Positions 23,668 through 38,179 of a stretch of 64,000 nucleotides of DNA are shown piece by piece (the stretch's first letter is position 1; each line of letters starts with the position of its first letter). This DNA comes from Phellopilus nigrolimitatus (Eukaryota; Basidiomycota; Agaricomycetes; Hymenochaetales; Hymenochaetaceae), in the NCBI GenBank assembly GCA_021029095.1, contig JAJOHG010000010.1, forward strand, positions 806,001 through 870,000. Direction: 5' to 3'. The position numbers and the translations under genes are program-made. Below the pieces are notes generated by a model that was given only the letters and a program-made list of their open reading frames with translations, did not search any database and was not told the DNA's origin.

Positions 23668-24584
23668 GTGTTGGTTTGCTGTCACTGGTGAACGACTTGC
23701 AGTCGCAGGAGATGCACACTTTGAGGATTATGACAGATCTGTGGATTGGAATGGCGACTCACATGCATGCATTGTATTTATTATTCACATTTTTCTGACC
23801 TTGATATCTTACTGTCTTGTATTTGTATGTCGGTATATATTGTAATCAACCAGATGATCTCGGAATTGCCGTCAGGTGTTGAGACTGCGTGGTGATCATG
23901 GCCTAGTAGGCCTTTGTCGTGCTGTCTTATTCTATATATCCCACCACCGTGGCAAGCGCACAATACGGCGTTTTCGCAAGGCTGTAATACCAATAGGACT
24001 GTCTTCCAGCGAAAATCTATCATCAAGCAGATATCCCTCTTCAGCCCACACATGCAATCATCCTACGCCGAGCCACGAAGCAAACACAAAAGGCAGTCCA
24101 AAGCAAGTCGTATATACACCATGCGTACCACACAAGGGCGGCTGAAAACAACAAATCGCAGTCCCGCGTCGCTCAATAGTATGGAGGTTAGAATTTAATA
24201 GAAACCGAGATCGGCTCAGCCACGTGGAACGCACGTGACTGCATTTGATGACTCAGACACTCATCAGAATTTTTGAGACAAAATATGTTCTGCAGTCAGT
24301 TCTTACTCGTCTTCCCCGGATACTTTTCGCCCTCTCTAAAAAGTGCTGCTGTTGTTTTTCAGGGGTTTTAATCTGTCCAGAAAAGAGTTCTAGCAAGTGA
24401 AAAAAGTTTGGTTGCCTTGGCCAAAAGGTGCATCTCGCCCTGTATCTCACAAAATAATAAAAGTAATTCTTTTTGGAACTCCGGGAACGCCCTGTTCAAT
24501 CTTGGCTATCTGTCTTAGAAATCCCACAGGATAGCTGACTGTGTGCGTTGGAAAGGCTCCCTCCATCCCACAGTACATTCAAGC
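23668..24584. other. beta-to-nicotinamidase spacer, copy 2
   Basis: Close copy of 7060-7983 about 16.6 kb away, with scattered substitutions and small indels. No gene. Confidence 0.7.
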
Positions 24585-25240
24585 ATGGACACAAACATTT
24601 CAGGCCCAACAGACCTCCTCATAGTCGATGTGCAGTAGTCAGTGCCCGCCCTTTCCTCTCCGTTCCGGATGACTAATATCCGCAGCGACTTCCTCCCGGG
24701 CGGCGCGCTCGCCGTGCCCGACGGCGACGCCGTCCTGCCCGCCGTGCGCGCGCTGCTCCAGCGCGAGTGGGCATTCGTCGCCGCCAGCCAAGTGCGCCGC
24801 TCCCGCCCGATCTGTATTCTGTCTAGTGGCTGACTAACGCGCACTTGGGGCGCGGCGCAGGACTTTCACCCGCCGGGCCACGTCTCCTTGTGCGTGCTGC
24901 TGCGCTGACGTGCGGCACCGCTGCTAACGTGCTGATACCGCTGGAACAGCGCGAGTGCGCACGGCAGGTCACTCTTTTCGCAGCTCGACGTGCCGAACCC
25001 GTTCGCGGCGGCGGACAGCGCGCTTCCGGCGACCGTCCGCCAGATGCTGTGGCCCGACCACTGCGTGCGTCGCGCCGCCTGCTTATCACGAAGAACAGCT
25101 GACGCTGAGAGCCAACTTCCATGCTCGTGCGTGTGCAGGTCCAGGGCACGCACGGTGCCGCATTCGAGGCGGCTGTCCTTGCCGCGCTCCAGCCGTGGCT
25201 TGACGCGGGGACAGCGAGAACGATGATCCAGAAGACACGT
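24585..25240 (+). pseudogene. Nicotinamidase fragment, copy 2 (3' truncated)
   Basis: Begins MDTNISGPTDLLIVDVQ and keeps the same exons as copy 1 up to LQPWLDAGT, then breaks off at the same point. The exons bearing the catalytic Cys are absent. Sequence differs from copy 1 by scattered substitutions and a short in-frame deletion near 25010 (FAAADSALP versus FAAAASGAQL), so the two have diverged since duplication. Confidence 0.8.
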
Positions 25241-25626
25241 CAGACTTCGCCGACGAAGCAAGCCAGCCATTTTTACGCGCGGCCAGCTTCAGTTCCTCAC
25301 ATGGGGTTGTCGGCGACAGAAACGGCGAGGACGGCGACAGCGAGCACAAGAAGTTTGATGGCGAGCAAGAGGCCAAGGCGGGAGGAAGTCGAAACCCATT
25401 ACGGAAGCACTAAACATGCTAATTTCTTCTTCACCACCATTACCCTTCTCGTCATCGTCATCGTCGCCGCCGCTGCCGCTGCTACCACCCTGGTCAGGCC
25501 GCGGGTTCGCCTGTTGGACTTGCTGCGCTTGCCCACACCCAAGGAATGCCGCCCACGACGAGCGGGTCGTCCTCGAGCAGCGGCCCGATCCAGATCCATC
25601 CTACATCAGAGGACATTGAAAATGCT

Positions 25627-26223
25627 ATGCCGGGGCAGGTCGCAGAGATCTATAGCAGTGATCCCGGACACGCTGGAGAATTCAAGCAAGTGTCTCATTT
25701 TCATTCTTTTCGCACACTTTTTTTCAAAACTATTTCCATAGAGCCGCTCACGGTCAATACGAGAACAAGGCAGTACCTAGCAAAATTTTCTTTTGGCACA
25801 GCCCTAGATGAGGTAGCCCGCTCGCCAGCTTCTGACAAACCTGCACCTGCCACCCCCCAGGCGGACGTCCCGCAGGAGGCCCGTCCGCATCTCGACGAGC
25901 CGGCGCTGCGCGCGCTGTACGCGGACCTCCTCGCGCACCCGAACGATGACGTGGCGCCCGAGGCGCCCTGCGCTGTCGCGCCGCTGCCCGAGGACTGGAA
26001 GGACGTGCTGGCGGGCCTCGCGCGGCGGACGGCCTTGGTCACTGCACCGACGGACGCCGTGCGCCTTGCGTCGTGCCAGGCCTCCCCGCCTGGACTGACG
26101 GGCGCTGCCGAGGACGCGGCGGTTCATTTTGGACCCGCAGCTGACCGCGCCTCGCCCCATCCCGCCCCGCCTATACCCACGCTCCACCAGGCTCCGTCGA
26201 GTCCGGCAAGTCGACGATTGTGA
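25627..26223 (+). other. Unidentified ORF segment, copy 2
   Basis: Same 198-residue frame as at 9036-9632 with no amino-acid change; by eye about 570 bp are essentially invariant while the neighbouring nicotinamidase fragments differ by several percent. An upstream in-frame ATG at 25546 would give about 225 residues. Family not recognised. Confidence 0.3.
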
Positions 26224-26756
26224 AGCAGATGAAGATCACCTGCCAAGGCTGGCATACGCGTCGCGAGCTCGTACCGCCTGACCGTATATCGCAACCTGCT
26301 CAAGTCCGCGCAGACGATCCTGCTCGCGACACGCAAGTTGAACGTCGACCCGGTGCTGCATACAAACCGCGCAAATGCGAACGTGATCCTCGACTACAAC
26401 TGTACTCGACCACTCCGGCGTAAGCGTGGCGGAAGCGGCATACAGCGAGGACGTCGCAGGCGCGACTGACGCGCTGTGGTCGGACCCGATCATCCCGTGC
26501 ATCATGGACCGTAGCAGTGAGTTCAACCTGGTGGTTAGCGCCGCGTCGTACTTTTTCTTCAGCGAGGTTGGGCGATTTGGGCACTGCGGGCTACGTGCCC
26601 ACCGCGGCAAAACGTGCTGTGCGCACGCGCGCCAAAAGAGCACCGACTTCGTCAAGACGCGCTTCAACGTGGGCGAGCTCCGAGTCAGCATTTTCATGTT
26701 CGATGTCGGCGGCCAACGCTCCAAGCGCAAAAAACGGGTACATGTCGCACGGGTAG
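26190..26756 (+). pseudogene. Heterotrimeric G-protein alpha fragment, copy 2
   Basis: Same truncated fragment as at 9600-10165. Here the P-loop keeps its Glu (SVESGKSTIVKQMKI). Later pieces ([44 protein letters not shown]) lie in different frames, and the sequence ends after switch II with no NKxD region. Not a functional G protein. Confidence 0.75.
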
Positions 26757-27269
26757 ATATGATGTACGTAACCATGAAAATAGTCTTTTGACTAAAGAAA
26801 TGAGGCTGAAAATTGTCGACTATGTTTATTCTGCAGGGCAGGACGCCACGCGTCGCGCTCCAATGATATTCAACATGAATTTGCCCTAAATCAGCTAATA
26901 AACATGTAAACTAAAGCAAATAGTACAAAAAGAACAAAAACAAAAACAAAAAACAGGAATCGTAACTAGCAATGGCCCACTAACCGAAGTTACATAATAC
27001 ATACCGATTTCGTACGCGATGTGGCTGGTGGCTCAGCAACGCGTCTTTCATATTCCAACCATAGACATCATCTACAGTCTTCGCATCGTAAACAAGTTGA
27101 TCGTGCATTCTGATTCGTTTCTTACGATCCTTGACTATACGTAAGCAGAGAGCATGGGCTCCTTCGTACTTTCAATAGTGTCTAACCTGTTTACTTTCTG
27201 CAGCTCGTAACGCATTTTCGAACCAAGATTAAAAGGAAATCATACTTTCATCGCTTCCTTTCGAGTCAA
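26757..27269. other. Intergenic, upstream of copy F
   Basis: Counterpart of 10166-10697 with a short (AAAAAC) repeat where the first unit has a long A run. No gene; probable promoter of copy F. Confidence 0.6.
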
Positions 27270-29986
27270 ATGTACAGGAACAACTTCTCCCACGTCCCGA
27301 GACTAATCGAGAGCAAATTCTCCGACGCCACCCTCGAAAATGCTCTCGATGCCCGCGAAGGTGAAGAAACCATTATGTCTACGCTGATGTATGCCGTATT
27401 GGAACCGATCGCCGGAAAATCGTCCGCGGAGGAGCGAGACGGTGACATCAACCTGAGAGGCCTCTACAGTCCCTCAAACTCGGAACACGGAGAGAGGAAC
27501 GGCAGATGGATAGGCTTAGAGCTCGCTGCATCGGAGAAACACGCATCTATCACTTCCATGTTCTTCAACGCTATCGCTGAGCGTGTACGCAACAAATTCA
27601 ACATCGCGAAGGATTGTGTGCGTGTCTTTTCCAATAAGCGCACCAACAAGCTTCTTGGGGACAAGAATGGACGGTGTTCGAGAAAGCCGGACGTCGCGGT
27701 GCTGGATGCTGGCAAGGAGGAGAAGGGCGTGGACTGGGGAGACATTCGAGGATGTTTCGAGGTTAAGATCAACAACAACAACTACTCAAGAGCGGAGGCG
27801 CACAAGCAGATCCGCCAGCATGCTTGTATGATCTTCAATAGCCAGCCCGGACGTCGTTTCGTGTTATCGGCTACGCTGCTCGACGAGCAGATGGTGTTTA
27901 TCGTGCATGACCGTGTTGGCGAGCTCGCGTCCGAGGAGTTCAATATCCACGAGAAGCCAGAGAAGTTGGTGCGGATCGTCGTCGGGTTTGCGTTTTGCAC
28001 TGATAAGAATTTGGGCTACAACCCTTCGTACTATATGCGAGATGGTGAAATATTCATTAGGCTCGACGGGCAGGAATACCAGGTGGTGCGCGATATCTAC
28101 GCTGATTCTTCTATCTACGGTCGCGGAACGCTTGTTCGCGAACTCTGCCTCGTGCGCGACAGTGGTGCCCCGGTGGTGGCCGGGCACGAACTCATTGGCA
28201 GGAAAGGGAACTGCGTTTTGAGACGTCTGGGTAGACAAAAGTCGGAAAGGAAAGGAATGGGATTTCTTAGAGGACTTGGAGAAGGAGAAATTCGAGGGCG
28301 TTGTGAAGATGAAGTCTCACGAAGAGGTCAAGATCGGCGGGAAGCCAGACACGACGGGGACGGACCGTGCAGTGCTTCAAGAATTGGTGGACGAGGAGTA
28401 TGTGGATGAAAACGGGAACAAAGGAAAACGCAAGGTCGAGCGGTGGAGGACGAGGAAGGAGTGGAAGCATTTTGAGAACCTGGAAGAGCGCGAGCATCAT
28501 TTCCTGCTTTTGAAGACGTTGGTGCAGCCGCTGGAGAGCTTTAGATCGAAGAAGGAATTGGTTTCAGCTTTCAGGGACATTTTTAAGAGTACGTCTCTCA
28601 CTGTTTCATGCAATTGAAAATGACTAACCGTCAATGTAGCGATCCAAAGACTAGAGGAGGACCGCAAATTACATCAGGATCTCAGTTTGAGCAATGTCGT
28701 TCTTGTCGACGTTGACGACATGGACGGTGAGACTCTTGTTGACGGGCAGTCTGGCACTTCGGCGGAGAACAAGTCAATTCATGCACGCCACAACGAATCG
28801 GATTCACCGGCGGACAACCATGCGGCTTCCTCTAGTGGAGTTGAATCGAGCTCTCGCCTACGGAAGGGCGTCATAATGAATTTCGACTTTGCTGTTGACA
28901 AAAAGAAGGAGGCCGAAGAAATTAAAGAGGGCAAAGAACACGATCAATCCAGGGGTTATCGAAAGGTGCGAAATGTTCAATACTTGTGAAAATCTCTTCT
29001 GACTTTGCATCATCTAGGGAACGATGCCATTCATGGCGATCGATATTCTGAGACAGAGTCCGCTGGGATCGAAGAAACCACTGCTTAAAGGTTCAAACAA
29101 AACCCCAATTATGCATGACTACTATCATGACTTGGAATCCGTGTTCTACATGCTCTGTTGGCTTTGCATCGCGCAAGCCGGGCCGAACTCCAAAGATCGT
29201 CAATCGACTGAGCCGTTTGATTACGAGTCATCTGCAATTGGCCGATGGGCTGCGGGTGGTCAGGATAAGCCGCATTACCCAGATGCTGCTTATGTCAAGC
29301 ATGGCATGATGGCCATGGCGGATTCATTCGAAGAGGAAGTTCTCGGAGACTTTCACAACTATTTCGAGGTACTAAAAGAATACGTTGCACGCCTGCGAGA
29401 AGTAATATGTCCTCCAGGCGCACTCACCGAGGCACAAGAAGAAAGCATGGATCTCGGTAAAAGCCCGAAGTGGATCGGTAAATCTTGTAAGCGGCGCCCG
29501 AAGGCTGATGTCTTCAAGTGGATCGACAAAATTCTCGTGGAGGCTCTGGAAGATTCTAACCTCGATAAGGACGAGGACGAGGACAAGGAACTGCCAGTCA
29601 CATTGTCATTGAAGCCCAGCAAAAGCTGTGCCGTGCAGAGGCTATCCCAGCGTCGACGCGGAGAACCGGACAAGACTTTCGTCAAAGGCGAGGATAATGA
29701 AGACACACTCGTGGGACCCACGCGATTGACTGATGAAAAAGCTTTGTTCGACGGTGAGGTTATGTATAAGGGAAATCCAGACGAGAATGAGCGAGCGCCT
29801 TCTCCAACGGACAGCATCAAATCAATACGATCTCGTGATTCTATGTCTGGAACGATGGACGACTCTGCGCCCGCTTGTAGTGGCCATTCATGGGCGACTA
29901 AGCGATCTTTTGTTGATGCTGACATACAGGACCGGGACGATACTCTCCTAGCAACTGCGAGTCAGAAGAGACCGAGGGAGGTGTGA
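27270..29986 (+). pseudogene. FunK1-like kinase, alpha subfamily, copy F, frameshifted
   Basis: Start at the ATG of MYRNNFSHVPRLIESKFSDATL. Relative to all siblings, two bases are missing near 28219 (TTTTGAGACGTC versus TTTTGAAAGACGTC), exactly at the VLKDVW lysine, so the frame shifts in the N-lobe; the correct frame resumes from 28276. Introns at 28589-28639 and 28966-29017 are intact. Downstream motifs are alpha type: HQD, NFD, GTMPFMAIDIL, HDLESVFYMLCWLC. The C-terminal exon is nearly identical to copy A, both lacking the 15-nt GPSP segment. Apart from the 2-nt loss it looks functional, so the break is recent or an error. Confidence 0.75.
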
Positions 29987-31668
29987 ACCAAGAGGGCTTT
30001 TACTCTCACTGGTGAATGACCAGTTGCCTCTTTCAGTCCCAGGTGATGCCCACTTTGATGATTATTATGGTTTTGTAGTTTGGGATGGCGACTCGCATGC
30101 ATGCATTATAATTACTATACACTTTTTTTGACCATGATATCAATTCGGACTTCAATCTTTCGTATCGAGCATCTTGTGAGCCTCCTGCTTCGCGAAACCT
30201 GTCGCATTTTTGATTTGTAACGCGGATAATTCTGCCGTACGTCTAGTGGATGCTCGCCACCCCTAGGCGCGCATAATCTCAGAAAGAGACGCGACACTAT
30301 ATCTGCGCGTCAATACCGTGTAATACGTCCGGAATGTCGAGTGGGTGCAAGACGAAATCGAAGCGCACACGCGGAGCTGCACACAGAGGGTGTCGAGACG
30401 GGCAGTCCCTTTGGTTTCGAAGGAGTCATCGTCCACGGCTGCGTTCAGTGCGCCTGACAATGGAGATCTAGGCACGCAGAAAAGAGCATACACGGTTTCT
30501 CGATTATCCTGTACGTATGTATGAATTGCGACTCCTCAGGTATAAAATAGACGACGTTTTCAGGTACCATATACTGGATTGGCTCGTGAAATGGCGGAGC
30601 GTTTCACTAAAGGACGCACGCTGGTGAAAGGAGAAGGAGAAGATTTAAAAAAGCAGATTTATGCCAAGCTGCGGGTGTCGTTGGTCTGCCGAAAGATATC
30701 TCTAGTGATTTATTACACGCACTCGCTGTTTTTGTTTTTGGTCTTATTTACACTCACGGTACATTTCTGCATGCCAGTATATATCTAGATGTTAGATGCT
30801 ATTCAATTAGAAAATTTAATATCCGCAGGAAACCCCATAAAATATACAAGATTTAAAACGACAGCAATAACTAAGTTTTCTAGCTTAAACATATGTTCGT
30901 ACTTTACAAACTAGTAATCTAGGCAAGCTAACGCACACCTGCGACTCAAAGTGGCCGAGCGCAGACTCCACATCAGGCTTTATCTGGGTCTTGCCACAGG
31001 GACCGAACGCAGGGGTCACATAGACGAGTTCTATACGCATACTGTTCGACCGAGTCGCAAAGTCAGCATCTAGAAAACTCCCTCGATAACCCAAATATAA
31101 GCTATCCTGACAATTCAAGCCTTCGGCAAATAAACAATCTACTATTGCTGAGTCCTGCATCGAACTAGCGGAAAGACTAGCGGAAAGAGGCTACAAAAGC
31201 GACGTTGGCGAAGGAGCTGCAGGAAATGTCCAGAGCGCAGCCCGGGAACGATTGCAAGCTCTATTAGAGCTACGAATTTGCATGATACTTTATGACAAGC
31301 AAAAGGGACAATAGAAAACGGTGCGAAAACAAATCTTCAGGCCGGTTCGAAGAGTCAATGGTTCAGTGAATGAAATTTTGAAATCGGACCTAGCAGCCGT
31401 ACCCGGTGGAAGGAACTTCCGATCCCTTCTAAAAATTGAGGCTGAAGCCACATAAAGAGAAGCCACATTAACACGTATGGCAATATTTGGGGACTGCCCG
31501 TTTCTCAGCCACAGAAGCATTCGTCGAGTCATATGAATCTGATTTATTAGCGATAGAAAGCTTCCTAAAGCGTAGGAAAATGCAACAGGGTAAAGTGGCA
31601 TGTACGGCTATGTTTGGGGACCATCTGTGAAATTGTGAAATTTACGATAAACGTTTCGCGGAACAATG

Positions 31669-32148
31669 GATGACTTCCCGTAGGAATTTAGGTCAGGCAG
31701 AGCTATCCTAAAAATTTCTAACTCCGCTCGGAGCTCGATTTAGACGGGTTGTCTAAACCGTAACGCGAATTCTGGGCTAGAAAAGTAGTTTACGACTACT
31801 TCCCCAGATCGTGAAAAAACTTATATAATAATCTGTAAAAGGCATGAGTGACAAGAGGCGAGGATCCTATTTGAGAACCATTATGTAAAGAACAGATTTC
31901 TATTTCGACATATGTTACCATACGGGGATAGGAAGACCCTATTCAGGGTCCTTTAGGACGCGAAAGCAGAGGTTTTAGGTCTGGGAAGGGGGGTCGACCC
32001 CCTCGTCCAAATATCTTTTTCATCGTCGAGTTTAGGACGTCCCAACCTCGACCGAAAACTCGGCGAGGGTCTTCGGACCGACTTTAACCGGTCATCTAGG
32101 TCGCTCAAACGTCCTAGATGTGTCCTAAATTTCCTACGGGAAGTCATC
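31669..32148. mobile_element. 480-bp inverted-repeat element (MITE-like), 5-bp target duplication
   Basis: Starts GATGACTTCCCGTAGGAA and ends with the complement, TTCCTACGGGAAGTCATC; the terminal repeats run about 24 bp with one indel. CAATG flanks both ends (31664-31668 and 32149-32153). The sibling spacer near 20092 reads GGAACAATGGTTTAAA without the element, an exact empty site. Interior carries subterminal TTTAGG/CCTAAA words and no transposase frame. Superfamily not assigned. Confidence 0.88.
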
Positions 32149-32556
32149 CAATGGTTTAAAAATCTCAGCCACAGGAGCCTGGCCTAAATGCTGTGGAAGG
32201 GACTTTCCAAATGCTTCCTAAAAATTGAACATAATGAAAATGACACAGGGGTACAACACATGTTTAGGGACCAGCCTTGAAATTTGTAAAAATTCCGCGG
32301 AAATTACGGTTTAAGCCACAATCTCAAAGCCACGGGGACATATTTCTGTTTTTCGAATCAGAGCGACTGATCTGATAAGGGATCGGGATCAAATTCTCTA
32401 TTGTCTGTGGGAAAGAAGCATCTGCCACATTTCCGCATTTGGGTGATCGTTTGAACACGTCGCGTCGCGTCGTGACTCTTGCATTCGAACCATTCGGACC
32501 ATTGTTTCTGAGCAGTTGCAGCCACAATCATCCTTAAGCCACTTCCTGGCTGCACT

Positions 32557-32563
32557 TATATAG
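32557..32563 (+). promoter_or_regulatory. TATA-like box of beta copy G
   Basis: TTATATAG in the shared beta promoter block, just before the ATG at 32583. Confidence 0.5.
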
Positions 32564-32582
32564 CCCCAAACCCACAACAGGT

Positions 32583-35500
32583 ATGCAGAACCCATCTTCC
32601 CCTCGTACTGTCAAGCGGCTAACATATTTGCGTCCATGGCTAGTCAGCAGTCCATCCATTGGTCTTGCCCTTCAACACCACCTCGGAGTGAAACCGTTGA
32701 AATGTAACTGTCTTTCCCCCTCTCTACCACGTCGTTCAGAAGCTGACTACGACGTTCTTAGATACGATTCAGCTTCTCGTATCGTGACGGACTTTCACAG
32801 CCAGACACCGTTCAAACACTGTTCAGCCCTTAACGTAAAGCTCGAGAAATCGACCGCTAACCGCGAGAACGTAAAACGCATCGACATCTTGATCGGTAAC
32901 GACATGGGCCACAATATATTCCATAACGTCCCTGGGCTTATCAAAAGGAAATTCTCCGATGCCATTCTTGAAGACGGTCTCGTTACCCACGAAGCTCAAA
33001 CTACAGAGGAGACTATGCACAAGTTGATGGACGCCGTCACGGGTCCTGGAGACGCAGGGACAGATGTTTCCGAGCTACGAGGCAGCTACTGTAATGGCAC
33101 CGGCCGATGGCTGGACTTACATCTTGATGCGAGTGAGAAACAAGAATCCAAGCTTTCCAAGTTCTTCAACGCTATCGTTGGGCGTGTCTGCACCAAATTC
33201 GATATCCCGAAGGAGTCTGTGCGCGTCTTCTCCAAGAACCATGCCGACACGCCTCTTGTCGACAATAACGGACTGTGCGTAAGAAAGCCGGACATCGCGG
33301 TGTTCGATGCTGGCAAGCAGAAGAAGGGCGTGGATTGGGGAGACGTTCGAGGATGTATCGAACTCAAGATCAACAACAAGACAAGAGTGCAGGCGCGCAA
33401 GCAGATCCGCCAGTACGCTCGCATGATCTTCAAGAACCAGCCCGGACGTCGCTTTGTGTTATCGGCTACGCTGCTCAACGACAAGATGATGTTTATCGTG
33501 CATGACCGTGTTGGCGAGCTCGCGTCCGAGGAGTTCAATATCCACGAGGAGCCAGAGAAGCTGGTGCGGATCGTCGTCGGATTTGCGTTTTGCACGGAGA
33601 AGAATTTGGGCTACGACCCTTCGTACTATATTCGAGATGGTGAGACATTTATTAAGCTCGACGGGCAGGAATACCAGGTGGTGCGCGATATCTACGTTGA
33701 TTCGTTTATCTGTGGTCGCGGAACGCTTGTTCGCGAACTCTGTCCCGTGTATGACAGTGAAGCCCCGGTGGTGGCCGGACACGAACTCATTGGCAGGAAA
33801 GGGAACTGCGTTTTGAAAGACGTCTGGGTAGACAAAAGTCGGAAATGGAAGGAATGGGATGTTTTAGAGGACTTGGAGAAGGAGAACTTCGAGGGCGTTG
33901 TGAAGATGAAGTCTCACGAAGAGGTCAAGATCGACGGGAAGACAGATACGACGGGAACGGACCGTGCAGTATTTCAGGAATTGGTGGACGAGGATTATGT
34001 GGACGAACACGGGAACAAAGGAAAACGCAAGGTCGAGCGGTGGAGGACGAACGACGAATGGAAGCATTTTGCGAACCTGGAAGAGCGCGAGCATCATTTC
34101 CTGGTTTTGAAGACGTTGGGGCAGCCGCTGGAGAGCTTTAGGTCGAGGAGAGAATTGGTCTCGGCTTTCAGGGACATTTTTAAGAGTACGTCTTTGATTA
34201 CTTCAGGAAACTGAGAATGGCTAACCGCAAATGTAGCGCTCGAAAGACTAGAGAAGAACGGCAAGTTACATGGCGATCTCAGTTTGAACAATGTCGTTCT
34301 TGTCGATGATGACGATATGGACGTTAAGACTCCCGTCGACGGGCAATCGAGCGCTCCGGTAGTGGATAAGGCAACTCTTGGAGGTGACGGCAAATCTAAA
34401 TCATCGGCGGACAGCCATGCGGCTTCCTCTGGTGGAGTTGAATCGGGCCCTCGCCTACGGAAGGGCGTCATAATTGACTTCGACTATGCCGTTGACAAAA
34501 AGAAAGAGGAGGATGAAGCCAAAAAGGCCAAAGAAGCTAAAGAGGCGGAAAAAGGCGAAGGGGCGAAACAAGACGATGGGGGCGAAGTTTATTATCAATC
34601 CAGAGGTTTTCGAACGGTGCGAAATATTCAATACTCGTGAAAACGTCTTCTGACTTCATCTCATTTAGGGCACGATGCCATTCATGGCGATCGATATTCT
34701 GAGACAGAGTCCGCCGGGCTCGAAGGAGCCTCCGCCTAAAGATTCAAACGGAAAGCCGATTATACATGACTACTACCACGACCTGGAATCCGTGTTCTAC
34801 ATGCTCTGTTGGCTTTGCATTGCTCAAGCCGGGCCGAACTCGAAGGATCGTCAATCAACTGAGCCATTTGATTACCAGACATCTGCAATTGGCCAGTGGG
34901 CTGCGGCTGGTCAGGATGAACCGCGCTACGAAAATGTTGCTTTTACGAAGCAGGGTATGGTGACTTCTCCGTCGGTCTTCGAGGAGCGAGTCCTCTATGG
35001 CTTTTACCACGAGTACTTCGAGGTATTGAAGCGATGCGTTTCGCGCCTGCGAGAAATAATATGTCCTCCAGGCGCACTCACCGAGGCCCAAGAGGATAGC
35101 ATGGATCTCGGTAAAAGCCCGGATTGGATCGGTAAATCATATAAGCGGCGTCCAAAGGCTGAAGTCTTCAAGTGGATCGACGATATTCTCAGGGAGGCTC
35201 TGGAAGATTCTAACCTGGATAAGGACGAGGAGGACGGAAACGGAGTGCCGTTTGCATCGTCATCGAAGGTTGGCAAAAGTCGCGTCGTAAAGCCTAACCC
35301 AGTGCAGAGGCTATCTCGGCGTCGGCGCGGGGAACTGGACGAGACCTTCGTCGAAGGCGAGAATAACGAGGACCCGGTCGTGGGACCCGAGCAATCGACT
35401 GGTGAGAAACCTCCGTTCGGCGGTGAGGCTATGGATGAGGGCAATTCTTCAGACGAGAATGAGCGAGCGCCGTCTCCAACGAACAACATCAAAGCAGTAC

Positions 35501-35685
35501 AAGCTCGTGCTTCTATGCCTGGGCCGACGACCAACTCTACGTTCATTGATAGCGGCTATCAATCGGCGACTAGGCTTTCATCAGCGACTAGGCTTTCATC
35601 GCCGACTAAGCGTTTCTTCGATCATGACGACGAGGAGTCCATAGCAACTACGAGTGAGTCGAAAAAACCGAGGAAGTTGGTCTAG
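32583..35685 (+). CDS. FunK1-like kinase, beta subfamily, copy G
   Basis: The only beta copy whose frame is open from a real ATG (MQNPSSPRTVKRLTYL at 32583) through the N-terminal region; B, E and H have a stop here (TAG where G has TAT). An alternative ATG is at 32636. Introns at 34186-34236 and 34617-34668. Motifs: RKPDIAVFD..CIELKIN, QPGRRFVLSATLL, VLKDVW, LHGDLSLNNVVL, VIIDFDYAVDK, GTMPFMAIDIL, HDLESVFYMLCWLC. The N-terminal 150 residues are the most diverged among beta copies. Frame intact to the end (KKPRKLV). Retains catalytic and metal Asp; HRD Arg replaced by Gly and DFG Gly by Asp. Followed by a truncated spacer and then the MAP kinase gene. Confidence 0.85.
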
Positions 35686-36231
35686 GTGCTGGTTTGCTGT
35701 CACTGGTGAACGACTTGCAGTCGCAGGAGATGCACACTTTGATGATTATCATAGATCTGTAGTTTGGAATGGCGACTCACATGCATGCATTGTATTTATT
35801 ATTCACATTTTTCTGACCATGATATCTTACTGTCTTGTATTTGTATGTCGGTATATATTGTAATCAACCAGATGATCTCGGAATTGCCGTCAGGTGTTGA
35901 GATTATGGCCTAGTAGGCCTTTGTCGCGCTGTCTTCTTCTATATATCCCACCACCGTGGGTTTTGCATTCAAGTGCAATACGGCGTCCTTGCAAGGCTAT
36001 AGTACCAATAGGAATGTCTTCCAGCGAAAATCTATTATCAAACAGGTATCTCTCTTCAGCACACTCAAATACACATGCAATCATCCTACATCGAGCCACA
36101 TGCGAAGCAAAAACAAAAGGCGGTCCAAAGCAAGTCGTATATACACCATGCGCACCGCACAAGGTCTGCCAAAAACGGCAGATCGTAGTCCTAGGTCCGC
36201 AAGCAAGGCCCAACGCACGCCCCCGCGCCGC
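35686..36231. other. Truncated beta spacer abutting the MAP kinase 3' end
   Basis: Follows the pattern of 7060-7530 and then stops matching near 36190, within tens of bases of the MAP kinase stop codon. This is the edge of the duplicated array. No gene. Confidence 0.65.

Positions 36232-38179
<1,948 letters not shown>

Larger units (their letters stand above)
29987..32582. other. alpha-to-beta spacer, copy 3, with inserted element
   Basis: Near-identical to 1863-4021 over the first 1.6 kb, then interrupted by the 480-bp element at 31669-32148. No gene. Confidence 0.75.
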
